64,000 nucleotides of DNA, from assembly GCA_034439615.1 (NCBI GenBank), contig JAWXAT010000047.1, forward strand, positions 1-64,000. Reading direction: 5' to 3'. The stretch is from Oligoflexia bacterium (GTDB lineage Bacteria; Bdellovibrionota; Bdellovibrionia; JABDDW01). Numbering within the stretch: the stretch's first letter is position 1; the number at the start of each line of letters is the position of its first letter. A program made the position numbers and the translations under genes. Positions 17,453 through 26,343 of the stretch are shown piece by piece. Under the pieces are notes generated by a model. The model worked only from the letters and a program-made list of their open reading frames with translations. It did no database searches and was not told where the DNA came from.

Positions 17453-18597
17453 GTAAAAAAGTTTTTATTCATTTTAATAAAATCACAAGCACTCTACTAC
17501 TTTTCACCTGTTTAACTACAACTGCTACTGCAAATGAGATCGTTGAGAATTGGCAATCAGCCAGAGCCATGGCACTTGGAAATGCCTACACCGCAATTGT
17601 TTCTGATAAAGATGCACTTTTTTATAATCCAGCTGCACTCAATAAAATCCGCGGACTTCACCTCACACTTCTTGACCCTGCAATTGCGAGTGATGCCTTA
17701 AATGGGTATCAACTTTACAAAGATTTCACAGGTTCAAATTATTCAACGGCAATTCGTAATTTTTATGGCAAACAAATTTGGGCGGGAATTTCTGATTCAC
17801 TTGCTTTTTCAATGCCCAATTTCGCAATTGCTGGTTACTCATATACAAACTTTTTCTTAAATCTCCACAACCCCGCTTATTCAAACGTTACTTTTAGCGC
17901 CACAAGTGATTACGGAATCATCGGTGGAATGGGTGCTAGTCTTTTACCTGGAGACGCACTTAGACTTGGTTTTGCAATTAAGCGTGTCACACGCTACGGT
18001 GGAAGAGTAACTTTGGGCCCCAGTACACTTGCAACACTTTCTAATTCAGAACTCACAAGTCTTATTGCAGTTTCTGGAACCGGATACGGACTTGATGGTG
18101 GACTACTGATTGAATTGCCCGCCCCAGCAAGCCCTACCTTTTCATTAGTCTGGCAAGATATTGGACAAACAAGATTTACACCCACTACGGGTTTACGAGC
18201 GCCTCCGGCTCTAGACAATAACGCCGTCGCAGGTTACTCAATGCTCTTTGATTGGACACTTATAAAATTTCGCCCTTCATTTGAATATCGACATATCAAT
18301 TTGCAAAATGAGCAAGGTGGTAAAAAAATCCATCTTGGTGCAGAGCTTACACTTTTGAACATTGATATTCGCGGTGGAGTAAATCAAGGATACTTATCGT
18401 ATGGCGTTGGAGTTGATCTAAAATACATACGTGTCGATGCGTCTTCTTGGGGTACAGAACTTGATACCTATGCCGGTCAAAGAGAAGATCGTCGCTACAT
18501 GGTGCAATTCACCCTGGATCTGAACTTCAACCCTACTTTCGGCACGGACAATAACGCTAGCGGTAATGCCCGGCCGAAACCTTATCAACGTCGATAA
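17443..18597 (+). CDS. PorV-like outer-membrane protein, paralogue 2
   Basis: The product has about 384 residues, with a signal peptide ending near TATANE (about residue 32). It contains RAMALGNAYTAIVSDKDALFYNPAAL after the signal and ends with QREDRRYMVQFTLDLNF plus a short tail. It shares both motifs with the proteins at 15451 and 18603. The start is ATG 17443 (or GTG 17437), inside the end of the preceding lipoprotein gene, so it is probably translated by coupling. It ends 5 bp from the convergent third paralogue with no room for a separate terminator. Confidence 0.75.
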   Translation: MSVSKKVFIHFNKITSTLLLFTCLTTTATANEIVENWQSARAMALGNAYTAIVSDKDALFYNPAALNKIRGLHLTLLDPAIASDALNGYQLYKDFTGSNYSTAIRNFYGKQIWAGISDSLAFSMPNFAIAGYSYTNFFLNLHNPAYSNVTFSATSDYGIIGGMGASLLPGDALRLGFAIKRVTRYGGRVTLGPSTLATLSNSELTSLIAVSGTGYGLDGGLLIELPAPASPTFSLVWQDIGQTRFTPTTGLRAPPALDNNAVAGYSMLFDWTLIKFRPSFEYRHINLQNEQGGKKIHLGAELTLLNIDIRGGVNQGYLSYGVGVDLKYIRVDASSWGTELDTYAGQREDRRYMVQFTLDLNFNPTFGTDNNASGNARPKPYQRR

Positions 18598-18602
18598 AAT
18601 TA

Positions 18603-19742
18603 TTAGAAATCCAAACTGAGTTTTGCGATATAACGACGGCTTTCGCGAGGAGAGCTTGATGTGCCAATCTCTTCAGAATATGTAGCAACATCGAGTCTTA
18701 AAATGCTGAGTTCAGCACTTGCACCCAAAGTAAAATAACCTTGTGAAATACCAGCGCGGTATCCGCCCTGAAGCCATCCGAAAGCTTTCCACAAAAGTTC
18801 AGCACCGATGTGTGTGCTTTTACGTAAACTTGCATAACGAGTTCCCATGTCACGAGCATCAATCATCACACGTGGTTTAAACACCCAAAACTCGGGTAAT
18901 TCTAATTTTGTGCCCACATCAAAGCGGCGTTCTAATTTTGCATCAGTTATAGAGCTTGTCTCTTTACCAACGAGGTGAAGATTTGTTTTAAATCCAGCAT
19001 CAACAACGTTACGTACGGCAAAGCCGAAAGTTGGTTTTGCATATTTAAGAAATTTAAAAAAGCCTTCTTCTGGAGGAGTCACTCGATACATAAAACCGAT
19101 GTCAGTATCAAAAGCCAAACCCTCTTGAGCATCAGACATACGAAATAATTCTGAGGATTGTACAAAATCAAAAAGTGTTAAATCTTTTTCAAAATAAACA
19201 CGGTAGACAACTTTAGGCGCAAGACCCATTGAAAATGATTTAGTAGCACCGAAGAACCACGCTTTTCCATATTGAAGCACGCTGTCTTGATTAGCTTGAA
19301 CACCAACCGTAGTGCCTGCTGTTCCGTGAATATCACCTTCAATTGAAAGATCAACGGGTTTGAAACCAACGGCCCAAGTAGGACGCGCCCATGTTGCTGC
19401 CAATCCAACGCGACTTGCAAAATGCTCACCGTAGTATTTTTGAAGAGCTGTTTGAATCGCCGTAGGATTACTTCCTGCATCTTTTAAATCTTTTTGCACG
19501 TTGAAAAGTGTCGGAGTAAACATACCTTGAATGTCAAAATTAAGTTCACCCTCTTCTAGAAAACCCAAGCCCGCAACGTTCGTATAAAGTGCGTTGTAGT
19601 CATCAGCCACTGCTGTAAATGCACCCCCCATACCCATAATTCGTGGCGTGAGATGTGTGTTGTGCAGATACTCACTTTGAGCTGCGTGGATAGTTTGAGT
19701 GAATAATATTAAAAATATGGCGAGTGAGATGTTTGTTTTCAT
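18603..19742 (-). CDS. PorV-like outer-membrane protein, paralogue 3
   Basis: The product has about 379 residues. The signal peptide ends near IHAAQ. It contains RIMGMGGAFTAVADDYNALYTNVAGLG and the C-terminal motif PRESRRYIAKLSLDF, so it belongs to the same family as the genes at 15451 and 17443, though transcribed the other way. The ATG at 19742 is preceded by GGAGGA (19748-19753); the six codons further upstream have no such site. The family fold is a 14- to 16-strand barrel by analogy with FadL/PorV; function is not known here. Confidence 0.75.
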   Translation of the reverse strand: MKTNISLAIFLILFTQTIHAAQSEYLHNTHLTPRIMGMGGAFTAVADDYNALYTNVAGLGFLEEGELNFDIQGMFTPTLFNVQKDLKDAGSNPTAIQTALQKYYGEHFASRVGLAATWARPTWAVGFKPVDLSIEGDIHGTAGTTVGVQANQDSVLQYGKAWFFGATKSFSMGLAPKVVYRVYFEKDLTLFDFVQSSELFRMSDAQEGLAFDTDIGFMYRVTPPEEGFFKFLKYAKPTFGFAVRNVVDAGFKTNLHLVGKETSSITDAKLERRFDVGTKLELPEFWVFKPRVMIDARDMGTRYASLRKSTHIGAELLWKAFGWLQGGYRAGISQGYFTLGASAELSILRLDVATYSEEIGTSSSPRESRRYIAKLSLDF

Positions 19743-19806
19743 TGTTGTCCTCCGTGACACCTTTTAATGTTAGCGACAACATGTTGCGTTACGATAGACT
19801 AATCTT

Positions 19807-20436
19807 ATGGCGAAAGCGTCCGGTTTTATTATGATTGGTATATTTCTTTTTTCGCTATTCAGTGTTGCCGGCCCCATTAACCCTGATCCAAAAACTAATA
19901 AGCCAGATCCAAAAGCAGAAATGACTAAGTCAGAAGATGTGCTCCCACTTCAACAAGTCGATGTAACCACACCCGTAGAAAGTACCGATAGTGAAACCTC
20001 ATTCTTTTATCCGCATCAAAGTGCATTTTCAATTTCATTTGGGCCAGTTTTTTTATCACCCGCTGAAGGCGTAGTTATGACCTATGGTCAACTCAGCGGG
20101 ACCTACGTCTGGCAAAGCCCTACATCATTTCATTTAGAAACAGGGCTTGATGCCACAACTCAAGGCCAAGGTCATTTATGGCAGGCCTTTCGAAATAATT
20201 TTAGCTCATCACTAAAATGGCGCCCCTTTTGGTCACTCGGTGTTGGTTTTAAAATGTATCCAGAAAGAGGCCTCATTACATTCTTGTCATTATCGAATTA
20301 TTTTTTTCGATTAGCTCTTGGAACCGAATACTCGATTTGGGAATCAGTTTCATTTCGTTCAGAAATGTTTTTGGCACCCGACATGGAAGGTCGAGGGTTT
20401 TTTGGTGGGATTTTAGGTTTCTCGTACGGGTTTTAA
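19807..20436 (+). CDS. Predicted outer-membrane protein, function unknown
   Basis: The product has 209 residues with a signal peptide ending SVAGP (about residue 22). A Pro/Asp/Lys-rich linker follows (about 23-60), then alternating strands of a small barrel ending GGILGFSYGF. It is not clearly a member of the three-paralogue family. There is no ribosome binding site; TAGACT ends 6 nt before the ATG, so it may be leaderless. It converges on coaE, 9 bp apart. Confidence 0.65.
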   Translation: MAKASGFIMIGIFLFSLFSVAGPINPDPKTNKPDPKAEMTKSEDVLPLQQVDVTTPVESTDSETSFFYPHQSAFSISFGPVFLSPAEGVVMTYGQLSGTYVWQSPTSFHLETGLDATTQGQGHLWQAFRNNFSSSLKWRPFWSLGVGFKMYPERGLITFLSLSNYFFRLALGTEYSIWESVSFRSEMFLAPDMEGRGFFGGILGFSYGF

Positions 20437-20445
20437 CTCAAATAC

Positions 20446-21045
20446 TCACTTATTTAATAAACTCACAACTTGTTTTCGCGTTTCTTCTACACTGAAATTA
20501 TTATCAATTAAGATATCTGCTAACTCCATTTTTTTCTCTAGAGGCCATTGTGTAGCGACTCGTTTTAATGCTTCTTCTGCTTTGATTTTATCGCGACTCA
20601 TCAATCGTTTTAATTGAATATCTGAAGTTGTATGAACCACCATTACTTCACTAAAGTGACTCACTAAATCTTTTTCATAAATTAATGCCGCATCATAAAA
20701 CAAAAGCTTACAACCACTACGTTCATGAAACTGAAACTCACAGCGTGCTCGCCACTGAATTAACGGATGGGTAATACGCTCTAATGTTTGACGACTTCGT
20801 TCATCAGAAAATACTATCTCTCGGAGCGCACTACGATTGAGCGCCCCCCCTGAAGCAAATGATTTGCCGTTTAAAACTTCCTCGCCAAAAGTCTCGCTAA
20901 TACACTTCAAACCAAAAGACCTAGGCTCTACAACTTCACGTGCGAGCTTGTCAGCGTCGATAACGACTTGACCTTCATCGCGTAGCATTTTTGATACAGT
21001 GCTTTTTCCGCTGGCTATACCACCAGTGAGACCAATAATTTTCAT
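20446..21045 (-). CDS. coaE: Dephospho-CoA kinase CoaE
   Basis: CoaE phosphorylates the 3'-hydroxyl of dephospho-CoA with ATP, the last step of coenzyme A synthesis in the cytoplasm. The P-loop GGIASGKST is at 8-16, followed by the expected DADKLAREVV (30-39). The LID-region residues and the motif HPLIQWR are also present. The length of 199 residues is normal. No ribosome binding site is seen; TAAAGT lies exactly 6 nt before the ATG on the minus strand, as for four other genes here, suggesting a leaderless mRNA. It is divergent from the kinase gene. Confidence 0.92.
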   Translation of the reverse strand: MKIIGLTGGIASGKSTVSKMLRDEGQVVIDADKLAREVVEPRSFGLKCISETFGEEVLNGKSFASGGALNRSALREIVFSDERSRQTLERITHPLIQWRARCEFQFHERSGCKLLFYDAALIYEKDLVSHFSEVMVVHTTSDIQLKRLMSRDKIKAEEALKRVATQWPLEKKMELADILIDNNFSVEETRKQVVSLLNK

Positions 21046-21099
21046 ACTTAAACTTTAACCCCATAATGCCGATCAAATCTATGACGGAGAATACTATAA

Positions 21100-23064
21100 G
21101 TGTCACAAAAAGCTGAAATGTTTGGCAAATTTATTTTACTAGATAAACTCGCCATGGGTGGTATGGCCGAAGTGTATCGTGCGAAAGCTCCAGGAGCTGA
21201 AGGCATTGGTAAAATCATTGCACTCAAAAGAATTCTACCTCAATACACTGCCAATAGCGAATTCATTGATATGTTCAAGGGCGAAGCGAAGATCACAGTT
21301 AATCTCAATCAAGGAAATATCGGGCAAATTTTTGAATTCGGTGAAGAACAAGGGCAATTTTATCTTGCCATGGAATTCATTGATGGCCGAAATCTTAGAC
21401 AAATTCTTTCTCGCTGCACAAAAATTCAAAAATCTCTAACTATCGAGCAATGTGTATTTGTCATGGCACAAGTGGCAAATGGCCTAGATTACGCTCATCG
21501 CTGCACTGATAAAAATACAGGAAATTCTCTAAGCATTATTCATCGTGATATGAGCCCTCAAAATATTATGATGAGCTTTGAAGGCGAAGTGAAGATTGTC
21601 GATTTTGGAATTGCAAAAGCTGAAAGCAAAATTGAAGCGACACGTGCTGGAACCCTCAAAGGCAAATTTGGATACATGAGCCCCGAACAAGCCGAGGGAA
21701 TGGAGTTAGACGCACGTACAGATATTTTTTCTGCTGGCATTGTACTCTGGGAATTACTCAGTGGCGAACGTCTCTTTATTGCAAATAATGAGATCAATAC
21801 TATCCGCAAAATTCGCGAATGCCAGATACCATCCTTAAGAAAAATTAATCCAAATATTCACGAAGAACTAGATCGAATTTCAAATAAAGCACTCGCTAAA
21901 GATCGCAGCCTTCGCTATCAAACAGCCGCTGAACTTTATAAAGATTTGAGTCGTTTTCTCTACAAAGTGAATCCCGAGTTCACACAACATGAGCTGGGTA
22001 TATTTCTAAAAACTCTATTTAAAGAAGATATTCTTGAAGATCGCAAAAAAGTAGCTGAGTTTGCGAAAATCAGTTTTCCTTCATCGGCATCAGCAGCCTC
22101 TGCAACCGCAGGCGCCAAAGAAGACCATACGATGGTCACTGAAGATGATGACACAAAAACTTACACCGGGACTTCCATCATTTCAGATATAGAAAAACGA
22201 ATGGATCCAAATAAAATAGATGCTCCAAAAAATCTCATTGCTGATGATAAAAGTAAAAAAGAACTCACTTTTGATTTTAAAGTCGATAAGTTGGATTTAT
22301 CTCAAAAAGTAAAAGCAGCACAAAGCCAGCGACCTGATATTCAATCAACATATTCAGGTACTCATCCTGCACCACCCCAATTAAACTCCAACACATACAG
22401 TGGCAATACCAATATGAGGTCCGCTGGCACTGGTAGCTACACTATGAAGCGCGAGAGTGTAGTACTTAAATGGTTACCAACATTATTGATACTAACGGGA
22501 GTAGGTTTAGGTGGATACTACGCTATCAAGCATCCAGAAAAAATATTTGGTGAAACAGAAAGATTAATTGCTGCGACAAAAGGCACAGAAACACCCACAA
22601 CTTCTACAGCTGTATTACCTGTAGTTGAAACGGCACGAGTTTATGTTCATAGCGTTCCTGCTGGAGCTCAGATTGAAGTGGATGGTCAAGCAAATGGGAC
22701 TACCCCTGCTGAAGTAATCGTGTCTATTAATAAAAAATTAACTATTTCATTAAGACGCGATGGATATTTGACCTACAGCAAAGAATTCATTGCAACTAAA
22801 AGCCCCGAAGATTTTGGTGCAACACTCCAAAAAGCCAACTTTGGATACCTCGATGTGGAAGTTCAACCCGCAACAGCTGATATTTATATTAACGGACAAA
22901 AATTATCAGAAAAAAGTCCATTGAAACGCTACCCTGTTCCAGCTGGTGTGAGCATTACTGTAAAAGCCTATAATCCCTATACCAATAGTTCAGATCAAAC
23001 CGTCATCACAGTCAAACAAGACACTTCAAAATCTATTCGCCTGTATCCACGAAAATCAAAATGA
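21100..23064 (+). CDS. Ser/Thr protein kinase with PEGA domains
   Basis: The product has 654 residues. The catalytic domain (about 8-280) has a Gly-rich loop LAMGGMAEVY, K43, HRDMSPQN (148-155), DFG (168-170) and an SPEQAEG segment, so it should be active. A low-complexity juxtamembrane region follows (about 320-445), then a transmembrane helix at about 452-473. Two extracytoplasmic PEGA-like repeats follow (about 505-560 and 570-640, with VPAGAQIEVDG and PATADIYINGQ). This is a receptor-type kinase that may sense the cell wall or another signal. The start is GTG at 21100 with ACGGAGA upstream. It is divergent from coaE by 54 bp. Confidence 0.88.
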   Translation: MSQKAEMFGKFILLDKLAMGGMAEVYRAKAPGAEGIGKIIALKRILPQYTANSEFIDMFKGEAKITVNLNQGNIGQIFEFGEEQGQFYLAMEFIDGRNLRQILSRCTKIQKSLTIEQCVFVMAQVANGLDYAHRCTDKNTGNSLSIIHRDMSPQNIMMSFEGEVKIVDFGIAKAESKIEATRAGTLKGKFGYMSPEQAEGMELDARTDIFSAGIVLWELLSGERLFIANNEINTIRKIRECQIPSLRKINPNIHEELDRISNKALAKDRSLRYQTAAELYKDLSRFLYKVNPEFTQHELGIFLKTLFKEDILEDRKKVAEFAKISFPSSASAASATAGAKEDHTMVTEDDDTKTYTGTSIISDIEKRMDPNKIDAPKNLIADDKSKKELTFDFKVDKLDLSQKVKAAQSQRPDIQSTYSGTHPAPPQLNSNTYSGNTNMRSAGTGSYTMKRESVVLKWLPTLLILTGVGLGGYYAIKHPEKIFGETERLIAATKGTETPTTSTAVLPVVETARVYVHSVPAGAQIEVDGQANGTTPAEVIVSINKKLTISLRRDGYLTYSKEFIATKSPEDFGATLQKANFGYLDVEVQPATADIYINGQKLSEKSPLKRYPVPAGVSITVKAYNPYTNSSDQTVITVKQDTSKSIRLYPRKSK

Positions 23065-23145
23065 GTACTTGACCTTAAGGGTCTCCATTGAGCAAATTAG
23101 TTACTAGATACTCACTTTTCACCACCCTACGTATTGGAGAAATTT

Positions 23146-24942
23146 ATGGCCACATCAAATACCAAATCCATCAGCCAAGTTTTTGTCGAGACACGTAACA
23201 AACCGACTACATCAGTGGCTTTTAGATACTCAGATGGAACAAAATGGCATGATATTTCTTGGCCTGAATATTATCGTATGTCTGAAAGATTAGCAGCGGG
23301 CTTAGCGAGCATCGGTGTTAAACGCGGTGATCGCGTTGCGATAATGAGTAACACGCGGTACCAATGGGCCGCAGCAGATATGGCAATACTAGGAATGGGA
23401 TGTGTCACAGTGCCCATTTATCAAAATAGTACTTTAGAAGACGTAGGTTTTATCATCAATAACTCTAACGCCGTTGCTGCCATCGCCGAAGATGACGGAC
23501 AAGTTCAAAAACTACGTCGCTTGGGTTCACAAATTCCTTCTTTGAAACACATTGTCGCCATAACCCCTGTAACTGATTCTGATACACATCAGTGGGAAAG
23601 TTTTTTAAAAAAAGGCGAAACATATCTAAAAACAAATCCGAATTATTTTATTGATGAGTGTCGTAAAGCCGCAATGTCTGACATGGCAACCATTGTTTAT
23701 ACATCAGGTACAACTGGCCAACCAAAAGGTGTTGTACTTTTACATTCATGCATAGCTTCTGAATGTTCAGACCTTGAAACACTTCTGGATTTGGGCGAAA
23801 AAGATTCCACACTTACCTTTTTGCCTTTTGCTCACATTTTTGGTCGCGTAGAACTTTGGGCAAATATCTACATCGGATGGAAAATTGGTTTTGCCGAAAG
23901 CATTGATCGCATTGCAGCAAACCTTGTTGAAATTAAACCAACATTTATGATGGCTGTTCCTAGAATTTTTGAAAAAATCTATGCAAAAATTCTAGGACAA
24001 GTTGACGAAGGAAGCCCTGCAAAAAAACAGATATTTAAATGGGCCATTAAAGTTGGTTCTGAAGTGAGTAAATGTAAATGCGAGAAAAAACCCATCCCAC
24101 TAGCACTCTTAATTCAATACAAAGTTGCATACAAGCTAGTGTTTTCAAAAATAAACGCAAAGCTTGGTGGAAACATTCGATTTCTCGTGAGCGGCGGAGC
24201 TCCACTTTCTAAGCAGATTGCAGAATTTTTTCATGCTGCTGGAATTCTTGTTTGTGAAGGTTACGGTTTAACTGAAACCACCGCAGCGGTTACAATAAAT
24301 ACACCTTACAAGTATCGCTTCGGTACGGTTGGCCCAACGCTTGGCGATTCACAAATAAAAATAGCAAGTGATGGCGAGATTCTCATTAAAAGTAAAAAAG
24401 TTTTTAGAGAATATTTTCTTAATCCTGAAGCCACCAAAGAAGTGTTAACTCAGGATGGGTGGTTTCATTCAGGCGATATCGGGGAGATCGATGGCGATGG
24501 CTTTATTAGAATCACTGACCGTAAAAAAGATCTCATCATTACTGCTGCTGGTAAAAACATTGCACCACAAAAAATTGAGGGAGTCTTAAAAACCAATAAA
24601 TTCATCAGCCAAGTAGTTATCTTCGGAGATAAAATGAAATATCTCGTAGCCCTTGTGACTTTGAATCCTGATGAATTAAAGAAATTTGCTGTTACACATA
24701 GTCTCGAACATCACAACCCTCAAGATCTTGTGAAACACTCCAAAGTTCAAGATGCAGTTCGTGAAATTATTCGCGAAAAAAACGGTATCTTAGCAAGTTA
24801 TGAGACGATCAAAAACTTTACGATTTTGCCCATTGATTTCAGCATCGAAAATGGTGAGCTAACACCTTCAATGAAAGTTAAGCGAAAACATCTAAGTCAA
24901 AAATATGAAAGTATTATTCGTGATCTTTACGTTGGGCACTGA
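23146..24942 (+). CDS. Long-chain acyl-CoA synthetase-like enzyme
   Basis: The product has 598 residues of the ANL superfamily. It activates a carboxylic acid as acyl-AMP and then forms the CoA thioester. The AMP-binding motif YTSGTTGQPKGVV, the GYGLTETTA motif, GWFHSGDIG and the C-terminal DRKKDLIITAAGKNIAPQKIE hinge are all present. By overall pattern it is closest to long-chain fatty acid-CoA ligases. The ATG at 23146 follows GGAGA; an in-frame TTG at 23134 is upstream. It follows the kinase gene on the same strand, but with 81 bp between them, so a shared transcript is uncertain. Confidence 0.88.
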   Translation: MATSNTKSISQVFVETRNKPTTSVAFRYSDGTKWHDISWPEYYRMSERLAAGLASIGVKRGDRVAIMSNTRYQWAAADMAILGMGCVTVPIYQNSTLEDVGFIINNSNAVAAIAEDDGQVQKLRRLGSQIPSLKHIVAITPVTDSDTHQWESFLKKGETYLKTNPNYFIDECRKAAMSDMATIVYTSGTTGQPKGVVLLHSCIASECSDLETLLDLGEKDSTLTFLPFAHIFGRVELWANIYIGWKIGFAESIDRIAANLVEIKPTFMMAVPRIFEKIYAKILGQVDEGSPAKKQIFKWAIKVGSEVSKCKCEKKPIPLALLIQYKVAYKLVFSKINAKLGGNIRFLVSGGAPLSKQIAEFFHAAGILVCEGYGLTETTAAVTINTPYKYRFGTVGPTLGDSQIKIASDGEILIKSKKVFREYFLNPEATKEVLTQDGWFHSGDIGEIDGDGFIRITDRKKDLIITAAGKNIAPQKIEGVLKTNKFISQVVIFGDKMKYLVALVTLNPDELKKFAVTHSLEHHNPQDLVKHSKVQDAVREIIREKNGILASYETIKNFTILPIDFSIENGELTPSMKVKRKHLSQKYESIIRDLYVGH

Positions 24943-24970
24943 AGTCCCAAGTAGATAATAATTATCGCGA

Positions 24971-25732
24971 TTAATTAAAATAAAATCTAAAAGTCATAGC
25001 AGCCCATGGACCACTAAGATCTGTGAAGCGATTTGTACCATCTATGTTTTTAATTTGATTTCCAGATTCAATACGCCCCCGAACCGTGCTTGCTGATCGA
25101 TTCGCAGTATAGTTATTAACTACAAGATATCTATAACCGCTATCCAAACTCATGCTTACATTGTCAAAAAATGAAAATTCGATTCCAGCAAAAGCTTGCC
25201 CCATTATACCAAAACCTGAACCTTCTTCGATATAATCGGTGACTCCGTAGAGAGTGGTTCCGGTCGGTGTCATGGTAACCGTATTTTTTAAAGTAGCTAA
25301 TGCATACCCTGCACCACCGCCGATAAAAAGTTTATAATTGGTTGAGCTTTTCATTGGAATTTCAAAATTAATCTGCGGAATAACAGCATACACTTGACTC
25401 GTAACACTAAGGGCTTTCAAAGTATTCACACGCCCTTCGAGTTCTTTTGTGAGCTGCGGGTACAAAAGTTCTACTCCTAAACGTGTGGTGATCCCCTTGG
25501 TAAAAGAGAATCCAAATTCACCAGAATAATTTTGATTCACACCATCGTTATCAGGAAAATCAACAATTGTAGGGAACCCAGGTGCATATGCATACTTTTG
25601 TAGTTTATTAAGTCCAACCGCACCTCGAAGATAAGCTGCAGCCGTCTGTGATTTAAAATTAAAAACACGCGCATCAGATATTGATGCATGGCTTAAAACG
25701 ACAGCCATGAAAAAAATAGATTTTATTTTCAC
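24971..25732 (-). CDS. Predicted outer-membrane beta-barrel protein
   Basis: The product has 253 residues with a signal peptide to about residue 22 (ISDAR). Alternating strands include GEFGFSFTKGITTRLGVELLYP and FFDNVSMSLDSGYRYLVV, and the last strand PWAAMTFRFYFN ends in Phe-x-Asn, as barrel proteins often do. It resembles small OmpW/OmpA-like barrels in pattern, with no firm family. Its start overlaps the stop of the upstream AMIN-like gene by 4 bp (ATGA), so the two are coupled. Confidence 0.72.
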   Translation of the reverse strand: MKIKSIFFMAVVLSHASISDARVFNFKSQTAAAYLRGAVGLNKLQKYAYAPGFPTIVDFPDNDGVNQNYSGEFGFSFTKGITTRLGVELLYPQLTKELEGRVNTLKALSVTSQVYAVIPQINFEIPMKSSTNYKLFIGGGAGYALATLKNTVTMTPTGTTLYGVTDYIEEGSGFGIMGQAFAGIEFSFFDNVSMSLDSGYRYLVVNNYTANRSASTVRGRIESGNQIKNIDGTNRFTDLSGPWAAMTFRFYFN

Positions 25733-26250
25733 ATGCCTTTCACGTCGACAACGATGCGACCAGGCTTATCTGTACTTACCAATTCAAAAACCTCCACTTG
25801 CGCTTTTGACTTCAATAGCATTTCAATAGTGAGGTTCTTATTGGATTCATCATAGTACATTGTGCCAGTTGAAAAAAATTTCGACTTAGAAAGTAATTGT
25901 TTTAAAATTGGATTATTAATTTTAGATGGAATCACATTCTCTAAATCAATTACCACTCGTCTTTGATTGCCTTGAACAGCCACATGAAAAAACCCTGGGC
26001 GAAGGGCCAGCTTACCACCATCTTTATGAGCGATGTCGAGCACTAGTCTTTCTAAACCAGTAACCTTATCAAAACTTTGGCGTATATTTAAAAGTGCGAC
26101 ATCACCCTGGTCGTGTCCGCCAACAAACACACCATTATCCATATATTTTTCACGCTTCTCAGCTGTGACTTGTTGTACAGGAATTGCTGCGTCAGCATTT
26201 GAAAGAAAGCATACGAATATAAAAAATATCGGCACAACTTTGTTTGTCAT
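25729..26250 (-). CDS. Exported AMIN-like domain protein
   Basis: The product has 173 residues with a signal peptide to about residue 22 (SNADAA). The mature part is a beta-rich domain whose end, VFELVSTDKPGRIVVDVKG, fits the AMIN-like fold found in periplasmic peptidoglycan-linked proteins such as AmiC and secretins. I place it there with modest confidence. GAGGT lies before the ATG. It is coupled to the barrel gene, so the pair may work together at the cell envelope. Confidence 0.6.
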   Translation of the reverse strand: MTNKVVPIFFIFVCFLSNADAAIPVQQVTAEKREKYMDNGVFVGGHDQGDVALLNIRQSFDKVTGLERLVLDIAHKDGGKLALRPGFFHVAVQGNQRRVVIDLENVIPSKINNPILKQLLSKSKFFSTGTMYYDESNKNLTIEMLLKSKAQVEVFELVSTDKPGRIVVDVKGM

Positions 26251-26343
26251 ATTTTACCTCTGAGCCTTATTTCTGAAGCAGACTCAATGTTGATGGTACT
26301 GATGAAGAGGTAAGATTATCAAATATAAAATGAAGAGCGTGAT

